Source: Myrica gale (Eukaryota > Streptophyta > Magnoliopsida > Fagales > Myricaceae). From it: a stretch of DNA of 64,000 nucleotides. Made by a program: the position numbers and the translations under genes. How positions within the stretch are numbered: position 1 is the first letter of the stretch; every line of letters starts with the position of its first letter. The notes under the pieces were generated by a model. The model saw nothing but the letters and a program-made list of their open reading frames with translations. It did not search any database and was not told the DNA's origin. The stretch covers positions 22,699,001 through 22,763,000 of the forward strand of contig OZ005610.1 of NCBI GenBank assembly GCA_963930655.1, written 5' to 3'. Shown here in pieces: positions 9,746-22,411 of this stretch.

Positions 9746-11628
9746 CCATGGAAAACAGGTTCCCAAGAAGAACTACGTGCGGAAATTAAGCCCCATGTAG
9801 AAAATAAATTCAAATAAAGATGCACAAAAAGAAAACCAAGAAGAGAGAATGGCAGAGCAGAGAATGGGGGCGCTGAGCCTCGGAGGAAAACCGCGAGTTC
9901 TAAAACCCTAATCTACTCGAAACCCATTTATAGGAAGCCATGCCGAGGGGGCTTATGTGCCGTAATGACAATAGAGTCCTCCGCTTATGTCGTTAGACAA
10001 TAGAGTGCCGGAGTGGTAACAAGCGAAAAATAAACATATTGGTAACAAATGAAGGAAAATTAAAAAAATTACTGTTCATATTTTTACTAAATTTTAAGAA
10101 TATGCCTGAATTTTTAAAATTGAAAAATATAGATCACACTTGTAAAATTACTCAATTCAGTAACATTTCTTTTTTAGATGTCTAATAAAGTCTCTTAAAA
10201 AATATTAAACCATAGATTTTTTTTATAACTTTTATTTATTTTTAAGATATGTGGCATCCACTTGACTATATATTGACATTTGACATACTGCACCATCATT
10301 TTTGTTAGAAATTAAAGAAAAAATGAGACATAAAAGGTAATTTTATATTAACAAGTGGTATGCCACATCATCCATTTTGTTAGAAGTGAAAAAAATGTGA
10401 TTGTGGGAGTGATTTTGTAAAACCTAGAAATCAGGCAATTTTTTAAAATCACATAAAACATAATTTTTAAATACTTCGTTAAGCTTAATCTTCTACCTTA
10501 TATTAAAAAGGAAATCCATCATCCCATCTCCCCTTAAATACTTAGTTAAGCTTAATCTTCTACCTTATATTAAAAAGGAAATCCATCATCTCATCTCCCC
10601 TTAAAAGACCAATTAGAATCAGCCAATATCACAAGGACTAGTGGAATAATTAAAGTTTTAAAAAACTCCAACTCATCTCATCTACATTTTTTTTTGACAA
10701 ACTCTAATAAAACTTAATTTCCTACCAATAAGCAACCTTCAAGTTTTCAAACCCCCCCCCCCCCCCCGATAAAAGTCAAATTCAAAATCTTCACTTAAAC
10801 ACTTATCTTTGGCAAGCACACAAAATTTGAATTTTTTTTCATAAACTCCAATATATATTTTTTAAAAAAAAAAACTATCAAAACATCTCTCTCAACACTT
10901 TTTCAAAAATTCCAATAAATTCTACACGGTATCCAAACCAAGGCCAAGTCAATTTAAAAAATTTTGACATGGCAAAAAATGACTCCCTGAAGAAAAAGAA
11001 AAAAAAAAAGGCTGGTTAAGGACTACTCCATGAAACAACCTACTTGCTTTAGTCGAGCACCAACCAACACAAAAAATAGTAAGGTGTGAAAACTTGAGTA
11101 ATCAAGTTCTTCCAAAGGGTGGAAAAATTGAGGTCGTCCAACATTTCTCTTCATAGCATTGACAGGGAAAAAAATAAGAAGAATATAACTCATTTTCATC
11201 AACAAGTCCACTATCTAAAACATCTTAAATACCAGATATTGTTTACTTTCAATTGGGTAAACTTTATAGACTTGGGGGGCGGGGGGGCACTGTGAAGCAC
11301 AGAGAGTGAGTCTGGTATATTCAGAAAAGTTGTGTGCTATTATAATTTCTTTATCAAATGAAGTCGATAATATGAAGGGAGCACCAGTTTCAGATAATAC
11401 AACACCAAAACCCAACACTCTTCCTCACCAGTACTTTTATGGAAGCTAGACTCCAAATAACCAATGTTTTACATGTTACATGTTAAGAAAAATACAGATA
11501 AATATGGCCCCACGCTAGGCAACTTCGTCTTAATCAAGATACTTGGATATTGAAACTTTAAATAAGTCGCTATCTCAATTTCTTCATTCCATTTCAAATC
11601 TATTTATTCGAGTCCAAGCGCCAAAATT
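9746..11628. other. intergenic AT-rich DNA
   Basis: No gene supportable. Contains a direct 67-bp tandem duplication (10471-10604), a C-run at about 10751-10767 and another G-rich patch at 11274-11288. The rest is low-complexity A/T. Confidence 0.5.
10471..10604. repeat. 67-bp tandem duplication, two copies
   Basis: Copies 10471-10537 and 10538-10604 differ at only a couple of positions; each contains GTTAAGCTTAATCTTCTACC. A young local duplication with no coding role seen. Confidence 0.85.
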
Positions 11629-14121
11629 TCAATCAAAACTAGCATTTAGAAATTTCAACAACTCGTTTCTTTTATTCTCGGCCAACTTATCCTCCTTTGT
11701 CTTCTCAACTTTTAATCGAATCTACATAAAACAGGAAAATAATGTGTGATCACAATTGTAACGACTACCCCCTCTTTGGAGTCATAATACAAAGTAAACA
11801 ACAGCCTCACCTTTTTTCCAGAGATAGCACTAAGGCGAACTCCATCATCCTTTTCACGCCCTAAAAACTGCGCGAAGCGCATAGGGTTACAGGGCCAACA
11901 AAAGAACATAACTTGAAAAACCGCAAAGACAAATGCCACAATTTAATGAGAACCTTAGAAAGCTGAACAGGGCTGCCACTTCTCTCATCTTGCTGTTTCT
12001 ATTATGGCTCCCATTACCAGGAAAAATCAGACCCAGAAAAGATATCCAGGCAAGTCAATCATGCGCCCAATCAATCATGTCAGACCCCAGCTCCAATTTC
12101 AAAGAGCCAATCAATAAAACAGGAAGAAAGTATTATAAGCACCTCGGATATTGAAATGTATATCACGTCTTTAACATTTTGAATGCCACAATAAATTGTT
12201 CAATATGTACTTAAACTTCCTAAATACAAAAGTACATGGAACTTTCACAGCTTCAGCTAAAAAAACAAAAAAGAATTCCATTGAGAAGCTTTCTAACAGT
12301 CTTTTTCCCATTTTACTTCCTTTTCTATGGAGAAAAAAAGCTTTTCTTTCTTATAAGCCCATTATATACCACATTGAGTAATTGGGACCTTTTGCCCTAT
12401 TATCACTTTTCAGAAAATTCAAATTCCACACGCCAGCTTCTCTCAAATTATTTTCTTCTTTTCACAAAGCAAATTGACTTTAAGTCTTGTCTTCTACTTA
12501 TTCAATCTCAAGTCAAAAACATTGTCAATTTGTTGCTGCAGTTAGCAATGACACAGTTCACTTATTCATAATCACATATATCTTCATGAGAATCATAAAT
12601 AAACACTATACCACTATCAAAGAGTTATTAAAACATTTAAGATCATGCATAATAGAGGGGGAACGGGCATACAACTAGTTAACCGCTATCAGGCAAACAA
12701 TTATCTGTTTCCTATTAAGTATGCTATGGAAATTGCAGTGGCTTACCTCTTTAAGTTTGCGACTATGCAGTTTATGGCGATTACTCTTGCTTCGGTCCTT
12801 TTCCTTGTTCTAGAAAATGAGAAGGGATGAGAAGTCAAGAAAAAAAAAACAGGTGTAAGAAGATAGTACAAATGGAGTTTGACTACCATCTTCTTTGGCC
12901 TCTCATTTTTTTTGTGCCTCTTTGAATGGTTAGACGTTTCCTGCTCACTGTGGGAAGAACTTTCACTTCTGTAAGAAGTCAAACATAGAGGTAACAAATT
13001 AGGACAGCCAATAATCTTACTATCCTTCTAAGAAAGTAATGGAAAGAAGCCTGAAAATGTAAATAATAAAGATCTATCTGCAGTTTGAAATTTTTAAACC
13101 AGAGTGTTTCTAATACAAATAGAGACCATGTTGCACTTGAGGCCAAGTCATTCCACAAGGTATAAAGGTAAAAAAATAAACGACATGGAAGAAAAATGGA
13201 AAATTTAAAAATGAAAGCCCGCGAAGACCATCATCCAGGTCATATACCGGATCTCCTAGTCATAACAAGGGCTCTAAGTGTGATTCCTAATCATTCTGAA
13301 GCCAAGCAAACCTGCTTCAGCACCCTCAAAATCCAACTGTTTTATTTGGAATCTCCATGCTACCAAAGTTCAACATTTCACTTTTTCTGTTTATAATGTT
13401 GACTCAGTAAACATTGCTCAAACCAAAACTTGAAGATTCTGTAAAAGGTAGTGTTACTTCTGTAATCCGTAAGGGCAACTATCTGTAGGAGGAAAGAGAA
13501 CTTCCCGAAAATAGTCATCTATAACTAAGCCTTCGAATTTGAAGATTTTTTTTCCTCTTTCCTGAACTTCGTCAGGAGAGAATCTTGGTCAAATAACCTG
13601 AATTAACTATACAGATCCACATAAACATATGCAAACCCAAGAAAAATAAAATTAGAACAAAGTTGATATTGTTATCCTCAGACAATTAAAATTTCGCTAT
13701 TCTTTAGCTTTACAGAAGCTCCCCCATTAACCAAGGAATGACAAACTAATAATTAAAACCCACAAAAGAAAGAAAGAAATTACAGTGATTGCATAGCCAA
13801 CAAAAGTACAGAAAGCTCAAAATAAGAACTGGGGAAACCCTAGTGACAATAAGAGATATGTTCCTAAAACAAAACATTCTGTCATCTCCTAAAACATTTA
13901 TGGAACCTGGGGTCATCGGAGGCAGAGGAGGAAGAGTGCGAATCATCGGAGTGGTGGTGGTGTTTGCGACGTCGTTTGGCCTGGGGGCGACTTTTCTTTC
14001 GGATCTTGAGGGCTCTTCTGTCTCTTTCTCGGTCTGGGCGGCTACGATGGCGACGGCGACGGTGAGAGGAAGATGGCGTGGAATCGGAGCCAGAGGAGGA
14101 AAGGGATGATGAAGCGGCCAT
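11629..14121 (-). CDS. Ser/Arg/Lys-rich nuclear protein, six exons, 184 aa
   Basis: Six exons with consistent phases and GT-AG introns: 13907-14121, 12887-12968, 12747-12809, 11954-11998, 11811-11867 and 11629-11721 (stop TGA), 555 nt in all. The protein starts MAASSSLSSSGSD, followed by RRRRHRSR and KIRKKSRPQAKRRRKHHHH, then Ser/His/Lys-rich stretches. The tail VQLSKFLGREKDDGVRLSAI and SGKKIRLKVEKTKED, ending NELLKFLNASFD, is ordered-looking and resembles a conserved C-terminus that I recall from small plant RS-rich proteins. The RS/K-rich composition suggests nuclear speckles and RNA processing, but that role is inference; no RNA-binding domain is present. The exons are tiny (45-93 nt after exon 1) and easily missed by gene finders. 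I cannot assign a firm gene name. Confidence 0.85.
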
Positions 14122-16394
14122 GAGCAGTGAGCACCTAGGGAGAGATAGGGGAAAATTAAGGCAATGAATGGCGGATTACAGTACCGTGGAAAGGAAATAA
14201 GGAAAACGCCCCCAATAAAAAGCGAAGTTTCACTCGGATGTTTGGAGACTGAAATATAATCAAAATTCAGGTCAAGCTATATTTCTCTATAGCAGTTTTT
14301 TTCTAAAAAAAAAGAATCCAATCTTAATTAAAATTTTCAATCTCCTATTTAAATGTCTCGAAACTTAACTTTCTTTTCTCTCACCCAATCCAAGATTTTC
14401 TTCCTTTAAAAAAAAATCAATTAAAAAACTACACTATTTTATGCACTTTATTTTAAAAAATTATTTAATTTTTAAAACTATTTTTTATTATTTTAAGATA
14501 AATACATTATTCAACTGTCACAAATATTATTTTTAATTTATCTGTATTAATCCAAATTGGTGTATCAAATGTTGAAAAGTGTTTTTCAAGAAAGCAACCA
14601 GAATGATTTTTTATTGTAGTTGTTAAAAATTAAAGAGAAAATATTTAATTAATTTTTAATAAAAAAAATATTAGATTTTGTTAAAAAAATAAGATGAGAG
14701 AATATTTGATATAATTGTTTAATAAAAAGTATTAAAATTTGTGCGGAAAGATATTGAAATTGGTGTAAAATTTTGAGATTTTAATATTAGGTTATAAAAA
14801 TTTAAAGTTTTCGAAATTTTTTATAATTTTTTTTAAAAAAATTCATATCCAAAGATCACTAAGCAGATTCTGACATGGTCCATCAGCCCTCCAAAAAACT
14901 ATTATTATTTTTCATTTAACAAATTTTTTTTGGATGATTTTCTTATGATTTTTGAATTCTGATACTCTAAAATTTTATGTATATGTAACTGAAAATTATC
15001 AATAATTCTTTTTACACAATGATGGAGCTCCTATAAATTGGTTGGTGGTGTTAGATTTTTATTAGGTAAATGGAATCATCATGTCAATAGATTTTTTTTA
15101 GTCGATTTCTACCCTTCACTAAATGGTGCATGGAACCCTTATAATATTTGATTTCTATACTTTTATTTTCATATTATCGAACTAACCACAACAATTTGCA
15201 CCTTAATTAGACGTGTTACCTGTCTATGCCTTAATTCTTTCTAGAAAAATCAACGTGCTAAACCAACATACATTTCTAAAACTATTCATTATTCATGCAT
15301 ATAAGCTTGCAAAAAATATATTTAATATAAAATAAATATATTTAAGAGAGTCCTAAGTCTTAATCAAAGAGAATAACATATAAATAATATCAATCAACTT
15401 CCTAATCTATTTTATAATTCACATAATAATATAAAGAAGAAATATTCTATTTCAGATCTTGGGTGTCCTTCTGCCCATTTGGTGGAAAACATGATCAGCT
15501 ATCAATTAAAAAAAAAAAAAAAGAGAGTTGAAAAAACAGCACAAATGCATATAAAGAAGAAAGAACTTTGTAAGGACATGCTAGTATATTAATTTTGATA
15601 TCTCATATCTAAAGTAGTCATAATTCAGCAGTTCAAAATGTGTACCTTTCCCCTTTTTCTTTTTATTTTCTTACTTTGCTTTCTATTTGATTTTATTCCT
15701 TGAGAAATAGTCGTGGTAAGATGACCCAATTAAGAGACCACAATAATGATTAGCCTTGCCATATGCTTCTCCTAAGCGCAGCATACTTTTGGACCGATTG
15801 GCAAAAGCAGCATAAAATTATCATTGCACCAACTCCAAAAAGCCATTTATTCTTTGTTGGCACTGCTTTCTCAAGCACCAACATGCGGGGGTAAAAGCAG
15901 AAAAATTAATTTTGGGGGGTCAAATTAGAATACTTTAAGCTCTTGGGGAGGCCTCTAAAAAGGATAGAAAAACAAAGCCTATAAATAAATTTTTTATTTA
16001 CTTGTGGGAGGGCTGGGAGGCCATGGCACCTAGGGCTGTTCAATTACATTAATAGCGGTGCCGGTTATGGTAATAACCAATATCACTATCGGATAGGTCG
16101 GTTTTCAAATATTAGTCACCGTCATTGTTAAGTGTGGTAACTGGCCTTTAACGATGGCGGTTCCCGGTTATCGGCATTATTATTGAATTATTTTTTTTAG
16201 TCTTTTTTGCACTTGACTCAATGTATGAGAGTAAAAAATTCATGTAAGCTTATAGAATACTAAAATAATCTCAAAAATTGAAACAATCAAATTATCAAAG
16301 TATTACAGTAAGACTATATATGGTTACCATTTGAATTTCTACTCTTCTCCCAATTACTTCCCAAAATATCTGGAATTTGGCTGGCATAACTTTT
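14122..16394. other. intergenic, strongly AT-rich
   Basis: No gene seen. At 16032 a sequence TAGGGCTGTTCAATTAC begins a GGT/GCC-rich stretch to about 16180 that resembles the ends of the hAT-like element at 26713-28476. No partner end with a duplication was found, so it may be a broken copy. Confidence 0.45.
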
Positions 16395-16411
16395 GCATTT
16401 GATCACAATAC

Positions 16412-16531
16412 TTTTTTTTCCTAGGCAAATTGAGGGAGCAGGACCAAGCCTGCTGACGGGGGAGGGGGGATTTGACCCGGGAGCTATCCCTCCCCAAAGG
16501 GAGGAGGTGCCATCTAAGCTACAGCTCTCTG
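16412..16531 (-). mobile_element. tRNA-derived SINE with 17-bp TSD
   Basis: On the minus strand the element reads a box A (TAGCTTAGATGGCA), then a box B (GGGTCAAATCC), then CCTAGG and an A-run. It is flanked by a 17-bp duplication with two mismatches (GCATTTGATCACAATAC at 16395-16411, GCATTGGATCACTATAC at 16532-16548). All parts of a SINE are visible. The mismatches in the duplication suggest moderate age. Confidence 0.82.
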
Positions 16532-17060
16532 GCATTGGATCACTATACCTAATCTATTTCTTTGTTTCTTCTTCCTGCTATATAGATGGGGATAAATTAA
16601 AGAAAACAAAACTTTTTACATGCAGTTTAATGTAGTTACATAAACTCAACCTAATTCACAAATTATAGCGATATGTTTTACATTTATTATTCATAATTGA
16701 GATGGTAGTGGAAACCAATACTGAGGATATATACCTATTAATCACTACAACACATATTCAGTTAGATGACAACTGCATTTGTGGCTAGAAATGACTGTTT
16801 TCGTGATAGATGTTTTAATGTAACGATATGTACTCGTTGAAGGCTCGTCACCAATAATAGTGTGACATGAAGTTTTTAGAGACACAGAATTAATTCGTTA
16901 TCTTTACTACCTTTACCGACGACATTCTTCGTCATTCTAGTACTAAAATTTTGGTCGGTAAAGGAGTTAAAAAAGATGCATCACGTCATTATTTCTTTTT
17001 TGCCTTCGTCACCGAAGTACTTCTAATGTCCAAAAATTACAATCGTTGTCTAAATTCAAT

Positions 17061-17199
17061 CGTCACTAACTCTAAAATTGTCACTTGTCGCCCTTATGCC
17101 TCTCTCACTAAAGTCGTCACTAACTCTAAAATCGTCACTTGTCGCCCTTATGCCTCTCCCTGAAGTCGTCACTTGTCAGTTGTCGCCTTATGCCTCTTG
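17061..17199. repeat. 54-bp tandem repeat inside the CACTA element
   Basis: About two and a half copies of a unit containing CGTCACTAACTCTAAAAT and CACTTGTCGCCCTTATGCC, with copies starting at 17061 and 17115 and a partial third. Confidence 0.75.
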
Positions 17200-18246
17200 G
17201 TGCAATTTTGTTTTGCAATACATTTATATCCAAATTTTAGCTCCCCCGATTGTTTTTTTTTTTTATCTTCGGTCGATTTTTTTTTTTCATATCAAGTTAC
17301 CATGTTCTGTTACAAAAAAATTCTCATATAAAGATGGGTCTAAAAAAAAGCTCCAGCGAACAACCAATATGGTGAATCCACATTTTTATTGATATGAACA
17401 AAAACGCCGTATACATAAAGACCTACAAAAAAAAAAATTGTTGACAATAAAAATACAACTAACGACACAAGCCAAATTTATCTTTCAACCAGCAAATCAC
17501 AACCACGACAGCACATCTGACAACAGTAGTTTGCTTCATTCCTTCCAACGAGCGCCAAAAATCCACAAACGAGCACAAAGTACCTGAAAAGGTAGATCTG
17601 GGCTTCTCCCAAACGGTTTTGATTAGTCGCTGAAGTGGAGAGATCAAGTGGTAGATCAGAGGGTCAAGGTCACAATGGTGGGGCAAATGAACGTTGACAG
17701 GCCCCCAGGAGCGATAGATCTAAGCTTCTACACAGTTAGAATGTTGTCCCCTTATAATGGTAGTGATGCAGCTCAAGTCTCCCGCCACAACATACGTCTG
17801 CGATTGAAAAAGAAAGAGAAGAAGAATGTCTTCGTTATTGAGAGAGAGCAAAGAAGACTGAAAATGAAAATGAGACTAGAGAGAAAGGGGGAGGGGGGAG
17901 GCGGCAGTGAAAACTTGAGAGGAAGATAAGTTACGTTTTGGTTTTAAATGAATAGTTGAAGCATGTGTTAGGGCTACAATGATTGAAAGACAATTATGTC
18001 CTTGTCTTTTTAAAAAATAACCAACTAGTTAGAGGTGCATAGCTAATAGCGTATTGAGTATTTCATTTCTTTTTTTGCTACTTACTTATTTAATCCTTTC
18101 AAAATGAGTAAAAGGAGTGTTACAAAAACCATAAGGAAAACACGAATGTAAAAGCCGTGCAGCATTTATTTTGGCTGCCCCAAATAAGACGGATTTCCGC
18201 CGATAAAAATTTTGACAGCCCAAAATCATTTTATTATTTACTCTTA

Positions 18247-18660
18247 CGACGAAATAAAATTTCCGGTGGGTAATACTCTTCAAGCCACGAAAGGAAAAAA
18301 AATACAAATCAACCAAAAAAATTATATCTTATGAGGAAATAAAATTTCCTGTGGGTAATGCTCTTCAAACCACAAAAGGAAAAAAATGCAAATCAACTAA
18401 AAAAATATATCTTATGACGAAATAAAATTTTCTATGGTTAATGCTCTTCAAGCCGCGAAAGGAAAAAAATGCAAATCAACCAAACAAATATATCTTATGA
18501 CGAAATAAAATTTCTTGTGGATAATGTTCTTTAAGCCGCGAAAGGAAAAAATGAAAATCAACCAAAAATATATATATAATGACGAAATAAAATTTCTTGT
18601 GGGTAATACTCTTCAAGCTACGAAAGGAAAAAAGCAAATCAATCAAAAAATTGATTTGTT
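18247..18660. repeat. 83-bp minisatellite, five copies, inside the CACTA element
   Basis: The motif GACGAAATAAAATTT recurs with its core at 18251, 18336, 18419, 18502 and 18584, spacing 82-85 bp. Each unit also contains TCTTCAAGC, CGAAAGGAAAAAA and AATCAACCAAA. Units are diverged from each other. Confidence 0.9.
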
Positions 18661-19120
18661 CTTCTGACCAAATATTTCGTAAGAAATTTTTGCTGGTTTC
18701 GTCATGCAATCTGTTCTTCCCACGAAAGATTGCAACGAATTCAATCTTTGTGGAAAATTTCATCTTTTTAACGAAACAAATGAAAATCGTGGCTCAAGAC
18801 CCCCTTTGCGCGACGACTTCCATTGTGTTGAGAAAAATTTCGTGGCCAGAACGACTTATTGTTGTAGTGAATGGTGGTGCATTACCAATGGACGATCTCG
18901 TGGAAATCAATTGTTAATGGAGCTTGGAAGAATTCTACCAAACTATATGTTCATTTAGACTATATCAAACAGCATGCACACAAAAGGACGTCAGAGGAAT
19001 TAAGGTGCTCATTGCTGGGACGACTTCAAAATGGACTGAAAGAAGGAGAAGAGTGAATACAGAGGAAAAAGAAAAGAAAAGAAAAGACTTTAGAAATCAC
19101 AAGATCCCAAGGTAAAGTTT

Positions 19121-21027
19121 CTATGTTTTTTCTTCTGGTACGGTGGTCAAGGCAGAGGTGTATGGTACTCCAGTAGGCTTAATCCAGAAATCACCTCTGA
19201 CGAACCTGCCCGGAGAAAATTTTTGTGCATGTTCACGTGTGATGTTCTTGATTCCGCGCCATTTTACACGATTTGCCTTGGCAGCACCGGGCCCTCGGTT
19301 GTTGAATTCTGTGTAGAAGCAAGTCCTGAGAGCAAAATCGCCCATCCAAGGCAACCAACCTTGAGGCTGGATCAAGTCGTCAAGGTAGGACTCCATGATG
19401 ATGGTCCTTGAGTACTCCTTCCATGGCCTCCCTAGATATGTCTTGTGTTCGAATCTCACGGGGTAGAATTCAGGGTCTGAGATGATGCTGCAGTCCTGGA
19501 GGACTAGTCCTGTTGGCTCGCGCCTCTCTTTCCTTCCTTGGGCGGTCACAATACATTGTTGGTTGTCCAATGGCTTACGGACCACGAAAGTGCAGTTTTG
19601 GAAGACGGAAGCAGCGTCGCCAAAGACGAAATCAATTGTACCCGAGATTGTGCAATCACGGTAGAATTGGCGCTTGGTGTGCACGTAAAGTGTATCTTGA
19701 TATCCATCCATGGCGCAATTGTAGAAGATGGACGAGTCCGATTGGACCCTCAATGCCACGGCCTGATGTTTCTCTGGACCGGCAGTGTTCTCAAACCCAA
19801 TGTCCTTAGCAATGAAGTAATCCCCGAGAACAGCTGCACAACTAAAACTATTAGTAAACAGAACATGGAAAAACATGTTTCTTTCACTTTCTGTTTTATC
19901 CTAAGTGAAACATGCTTTTTTTACAATATAATGTTATAGACAACTGAAATAAGGTTTGAGGAGGGGGGATTTGGGTAGAGTTTCGTACCAACTGTGGCGG
20001 TTTTGAAGGTGGGTGTACCATCGACGAAATTCTTGTTTCCTGTTATCCTTGTCTTTTGAGGTCCATCACCAATCATCATCACATGGGTCATGGACTTGTG
20101 AATCTGGATATACTCTTCATAAACTCCTTCCTTGATGTAGATCACAAAGGTCTTGTTGCTATACTTTGGGATAAGAAACAACGCCACATTGATAGTCTTA
20201 AAATGTCCACTACCATCAGAAGCCACAACAATGTCTGGTTTAATGTGGGCTGGAGATGCGTGAAGGAGTCTCCGAACGCCAGGATTGAACCACTGAGGCA
20301 GTTCGTCATGACCAAGAACAGGGAGGTCAACTTTTTGAAGGAGATGGCGGTGGCCAATATTCAAGCCTGGTACCTCTAACCCTGCGAGTACATGAGAAAT
20401 ATCAGAGACGATGGCAAGGCTATTGCTGCTCATCGCCATTGCACTCCTCAACGCCTTCTTCATTTTCTGTCCAGCAAGACTGGTCGTGTTCACGAAGCCG
20501 TCCAAGCAAGTTTCTTGGTATGTGATGACAGCACTGAGCCAAATTTTCATATCGTGGAGCATTTGATCTACTTTTGTGAGATCAAAACCTCCCATCTGCT
20601 CAAAAGAGCGCTTAAGATCATCAATAGCAAAGTCCAAGAGCTCTTTGCAGTTTTCGAGTGCCTGCTTGGCTCTAGGGTCCTTCTCGAGCTCTTGCAAGAC
20701 GATGGATTTCTTGGCGCCCTCGCTGATCAGCTTCATCGCCTCCGTAAATACAGCTTTAATGAGCTCTTTCGGGTCTGTAATGTTTCCAGACGTAGAGGAG
20801 AGGCTCTTGACGCATTCCTTTCTGTGATCAGTGGGCTGGCATATGGATTCGATAGCTATCTTCGAGGACGATGCTTGATGATACTTATTGCCATTTTTAG
20901 CCTGGCTGGACTCCCCATGATCAAGGCTAACGCTGACAGTCACAACGACCACCATTGCTACCAGGAATACGGAAGACAAACTGATCATGGCAATTCTCTT
21001 CCGGCTTGCGTCTTCCCCATCAGACAT
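19121..21027 (-). CDS. pectin methylesterase with pro-region (PME1), two exons, 583 aa
   Basis: Exons 19989-21027 and 19121-19833, joined in phase (G/CT giving Ala347) at the intron site usual for PMEs. EC 3.1.1.11: removes methyl groups from cell-wall pectin. An N-terminal membrane anchor or signal spans about 12-35. The pro-PMEI domain covers about 58-215 (Cys63, Cys72, Cys127, Cys174). A basic processing motif RRLL lies at 252-255, where Golgi proteases release the mature enzyme. Catalytic domain 260-580: GVYEEY, QAVALR (370-375), GYQDTLY with Asp393, DFVFG with Asp414 and LGRPWK with Arg482. All catalytic residues are present and the length is normal, so it should be active. First member of a minus-strand PME cluster. 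Confidence 0.95.
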
Positions 21028-22403
21028 TTTGAACAGAGCAGCTCCTCAGTACCACAAGGATAGCAAAGAAGTAACAAAAAGAAGTGGCTTAATTTAGAAC
21101 CATTAACTTCCTGTTAACTAGTCACTGTGTCTCCTACGAGGCAACAGAGAGCTGCTCAAAATGCAGTAGAAAAAGGTCCACAGAACTGGTGGCCGGCCGT
21201 CCTTAGCACATTCTGGAGTCTGAGGTCTTGGGAAAATCTTTTGAGGGAATCATTTATAATGAAGAAGAAATAAACCCTTAGTGTAAAAGTTGGCTTCTGG
21301 CATAACAAACACATGAGGATTGAAGGGAAACGGCAGAGTCGGAAGTAAGCTAGATGGTTGATGCTGTTTTTCTTCTAAAAAATGAGTGGTGAGAACTGGA
21401 GTCATGAGGAGAGAGCAGCTAGAGCCTAGCCTTGTTGGAACTGCTATTCCAATCTTCACCCCAACTCAATGCTAAATTTAGCATCGAGCAAGGCTTGCTT
21501 TCTTCCTTGTACCCAAAGATCCTTGTGACAAAAGATCAATTCTAGTGCTAAATAAAACAAAAGGAAAATAGAAGTACCAATAAACGATGACATGGGGCCG
21601 AGATTTACAGTTAATTACAATTACTAGTCAGCAGTTAAAGATGTCCAGCCTAGTTTGATGTGTACCTAATCTCTCTGTCAGTAGAACACTACTGGATGCA
21701 CAAAAATAGCAATGGTGGGAAGGTAGCCAACACTTCAAGCTACAAATAACAGCTCCAACAGAACACTAGGAAAACCAATACTTTCCTAACAATAGAGCAT
21801 GAAGGAAAACCACACAGACAAAATCCGACAAGAAACAAAGTAACAATAAATAGAACCAATAAAACACTCTGAAAACCTTGCAACAAAAAAGTCAGAAGAA
21901 CTGAAAGCCGAATTTATATGAAAAACGAAAAGGAAAAGAGAAGAATTAGGTCTCTCACTTGAATCTTTGAACAAGAAAATAAGAACAGAGAAGATAATCT
22001 CACTAGAATAGCTGGATAACAAACTGAATTATGAAATAAGATTCAGATTTTGTAGCCTTTCTACAGGTGGTTACACTTGACTATCATGAGACTGAAAAAT
22101 ATACATATCCTAAAGTTCCAAAAAGAGTACCTGGCATATATATCAAATTCAAAAGAAAAGCCAGGAAAATAGGATTCAAAGCAAAGATTATGAATTGAAA
22201 GTTCTTTAAAGATGAGATAAGATGCATGCATGCATAACGCATTATCCATGTTTGGTAAAACAGAGACGGGAAGGTGATCAGATTTATGAGTATACGAGTT
22301 TGAAATCCTGTCAGCTCCAGTCATCTAATTTTTCACTCGGAAGAAATATTCTTGATTAGTTATTACCAAAGATGACTATCAGTTAAACCTGAAGAGCTTA
22401 ATC
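21028..22403. other. upstream of PME1, intergenic
   Basis: No gene seen. Probably holds the PME1 promoter; no clear TATA box stands out close to the start codon. Confidence 0.4.
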
Positions 22404-22411
22404 AATGGATA

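Larger units (their letters stand above)
16743..18869. mobile_element. non-autonomous CACTA (En/Spm) DNA transposon
   Basis: Starts CACTACAACACATA and ends with the inverted match TTGTTGTAGTG. It is flanked by the 3-bp duplication AAT (16740-16742 and 18870-18872), exactly as the CACTA superfamily makes. It is 2127 bp long and shows no transposase, so it would depend on a partner. The interior carries a 54-bp repeat (about 17061-17199) and a five-copy 83-bp minisatellite (18247-18660), typical of subterminal repeat arrays in this superfamily. It lies about 250 bp from the stop codon of PME1. Confidence 0.85.

Noticed and set aside
18247-18660. CRISPR-like regular repeats
   Set aside because: Repeats are contiguous 83-bp units without unique spacers, inside a plant CACTA element.
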